Shown piece by piece: positions 63,071 to 64,000 of a stretch of 64,000 nt of DNA (position 1 is its first letter; the number at the start of each line of letters is the position of its first letter). The position numbers and the translations under genes were made by a program. This DNA comes from Solen grandis (taxonomy: Eukaryota; Mollusca; Bivalvia; Adapedonta; Solenidae). The notes under the pieces are model-generated. The model saw only the letters and a program-made list of their open reading frames with translations, did no database searches and had not been told where the DNA came from. The stretch spans positions 34,707,062 through 34,771,061 of the forward strand of contig CM037785.1 in the NCBI GenBank assembly GCA_021229015.1. The letters are read 5' to 3'.

Positions 63071-64000
63071 CACGTTTACCGTCTTGAATGACTTACAATT
63101 TCTTTCTGATAGTTATTCGTATTCCACCGCCGTACTTAGTTAACTACAGAGGTGCGTGCTAAAATTTCCGTACTTGCCATCTGTTAGCCTTTGATGGCAT
63201 ACTATGCCGTTCAAAAATTTAGATAAAATCATAAAAACCAAGTTAACATACAAAAAATGAAGAACATAAAATTAAAAAAGACACATTGTTGTCACATGTT
63301 TTTAATTTCACAGGAGGTGGGGGGGGGGGGGGGGGGTTGAGAGATAATAGTTGCAACATTTGGAATATAGTGCAGAACGGGCTAATTAATGAGATCTTCC
63401 CATTGCTGAGAACAACAATAGCTTTATTGCGACTTGCATAGCAGATTAAACTATTTACATTACCGTTGTGTAAAAGCCCAGTCTAGGGATACAACAACGT
63501 AATCATACAGATACAGAATTCTACAGGAATGACACACGAATTGAAAAAAAATATGTATCAAAAATCTAAAACTTATGATATGGTGCGAGCAAAATGCACA
63601 GGTTAAATTTGTGTTGTAGAATCCGTTGCCCGTTATTTGTGTGGCAATATTAGCATCGAATCGGTTATGAATGACGCCAAGAGCCCCACTTAATACTGCA
63701 CTGTCTTGGCCTAGGATCATATACCATGCTTTTCACGTATGAATACGTGAACATCGTGGTATATACGCACGTCAGACTACAGTGTCTTCCTTCCGAGCGT
63801 TCGTATAAACGCCACACAACATAAATTCGAAAGATAGATTGGATAACTCTCTAAAATAAGTAATAAGACCCGTGTACTTAAAATGGGGACACAAAACCGA
63901 TTCCGATGCTTTGTAACGCTTTTTAACGGGGCTGCGAGGCTAGTCGAGGATCCCCAAGAAGAGTAGATTTTTTTAACAAAATGCAGAACCCACTAAAGAA
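63071..64000. other. No gene recognised
   Basis: Contains the poly(G) tract and a diverged 86-codon minus frame without recognisable features. Confidence 0.5.
63313..63337. repeat. Poly(G) tract
   Basis: More than 20 G, a possible quadruplex former. Shorter G or C runs are at 11101-11119, 13889-13902 and 25808-25822. Confidence 0.9.

Overview
The window reads as AT-rich animal genomic DNA with short coding exons, GT-AG introns, many SINE and LINE remnants and abundant microsatellites. The repeat types (tRNA-derived SINEs, elements starting 'ACAAGAGGGCC', elements ending in a 'GAGGGGCATA' type terminus, a foldback element) and the genes suggest a bivalve mollusc. That assignment is inference; no species can be named from the sequence alone.

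Layout. (1) Positions 1-21750, minus strand: two tandem SLC23-family (nucleobase/ascorbate) transporter genes. The promoter-proximal copy B is represented by its last four coding exons (15232-11192); its first half is not found and probably lies in or around a 100-N assembly gap (17773-17872). The second copy, A, begins at 4499 and has four N-terminal exons down to 2113 before leaving the window. (2) Positions 22400-60300, plus strand: two complete tandem copies of a four-exon gene for a 350-residue class I SAM-dependent methyltransferase resembling the Rv2258c-like family. Copy 1 is 25258-36563, copy 2 is 43833-60026. Both have identical exon lengths (167, 194, 129 and 563 bp) and identical phases. 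Homology also covers about 1.2 kb upstream of exon 1 and blocks inside intron 1, so they arose by segmental tandem duplication. (3) Positions 60900-62975: a decayed LINE, then repeats.

The two families do not form an obvious pathway: one imports small molecules across the plasma membrane, the other methylates an unknown substrate. The strongest evolutionary signal is a 134-bp perfectly identical tract in exon 4 of the two methyltransferases, flanked by clearly diverged sequence, which looks like recent gene conversion. Intron 2 of copy 1 also carries a second, vestigial copy of the end of exon 2.

Mobile DNA is abundant and partly resolvable. Three copies of one SINE have recognisable target-site duplications; one is split by a TA-flanked element. 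Other items are a piggyBac-like foldback MITE with TTAA ends, a SINE interrupted between 8-bp repeats, a 307-bp MITE with 21-bp inverted ends, a 1.37-kb element with inverted ends and palindromic TACGTGCGCACGTA arrays, four LINE fragments and one Helitron-like fragment. No previously undescribed multi-gene system is evident.
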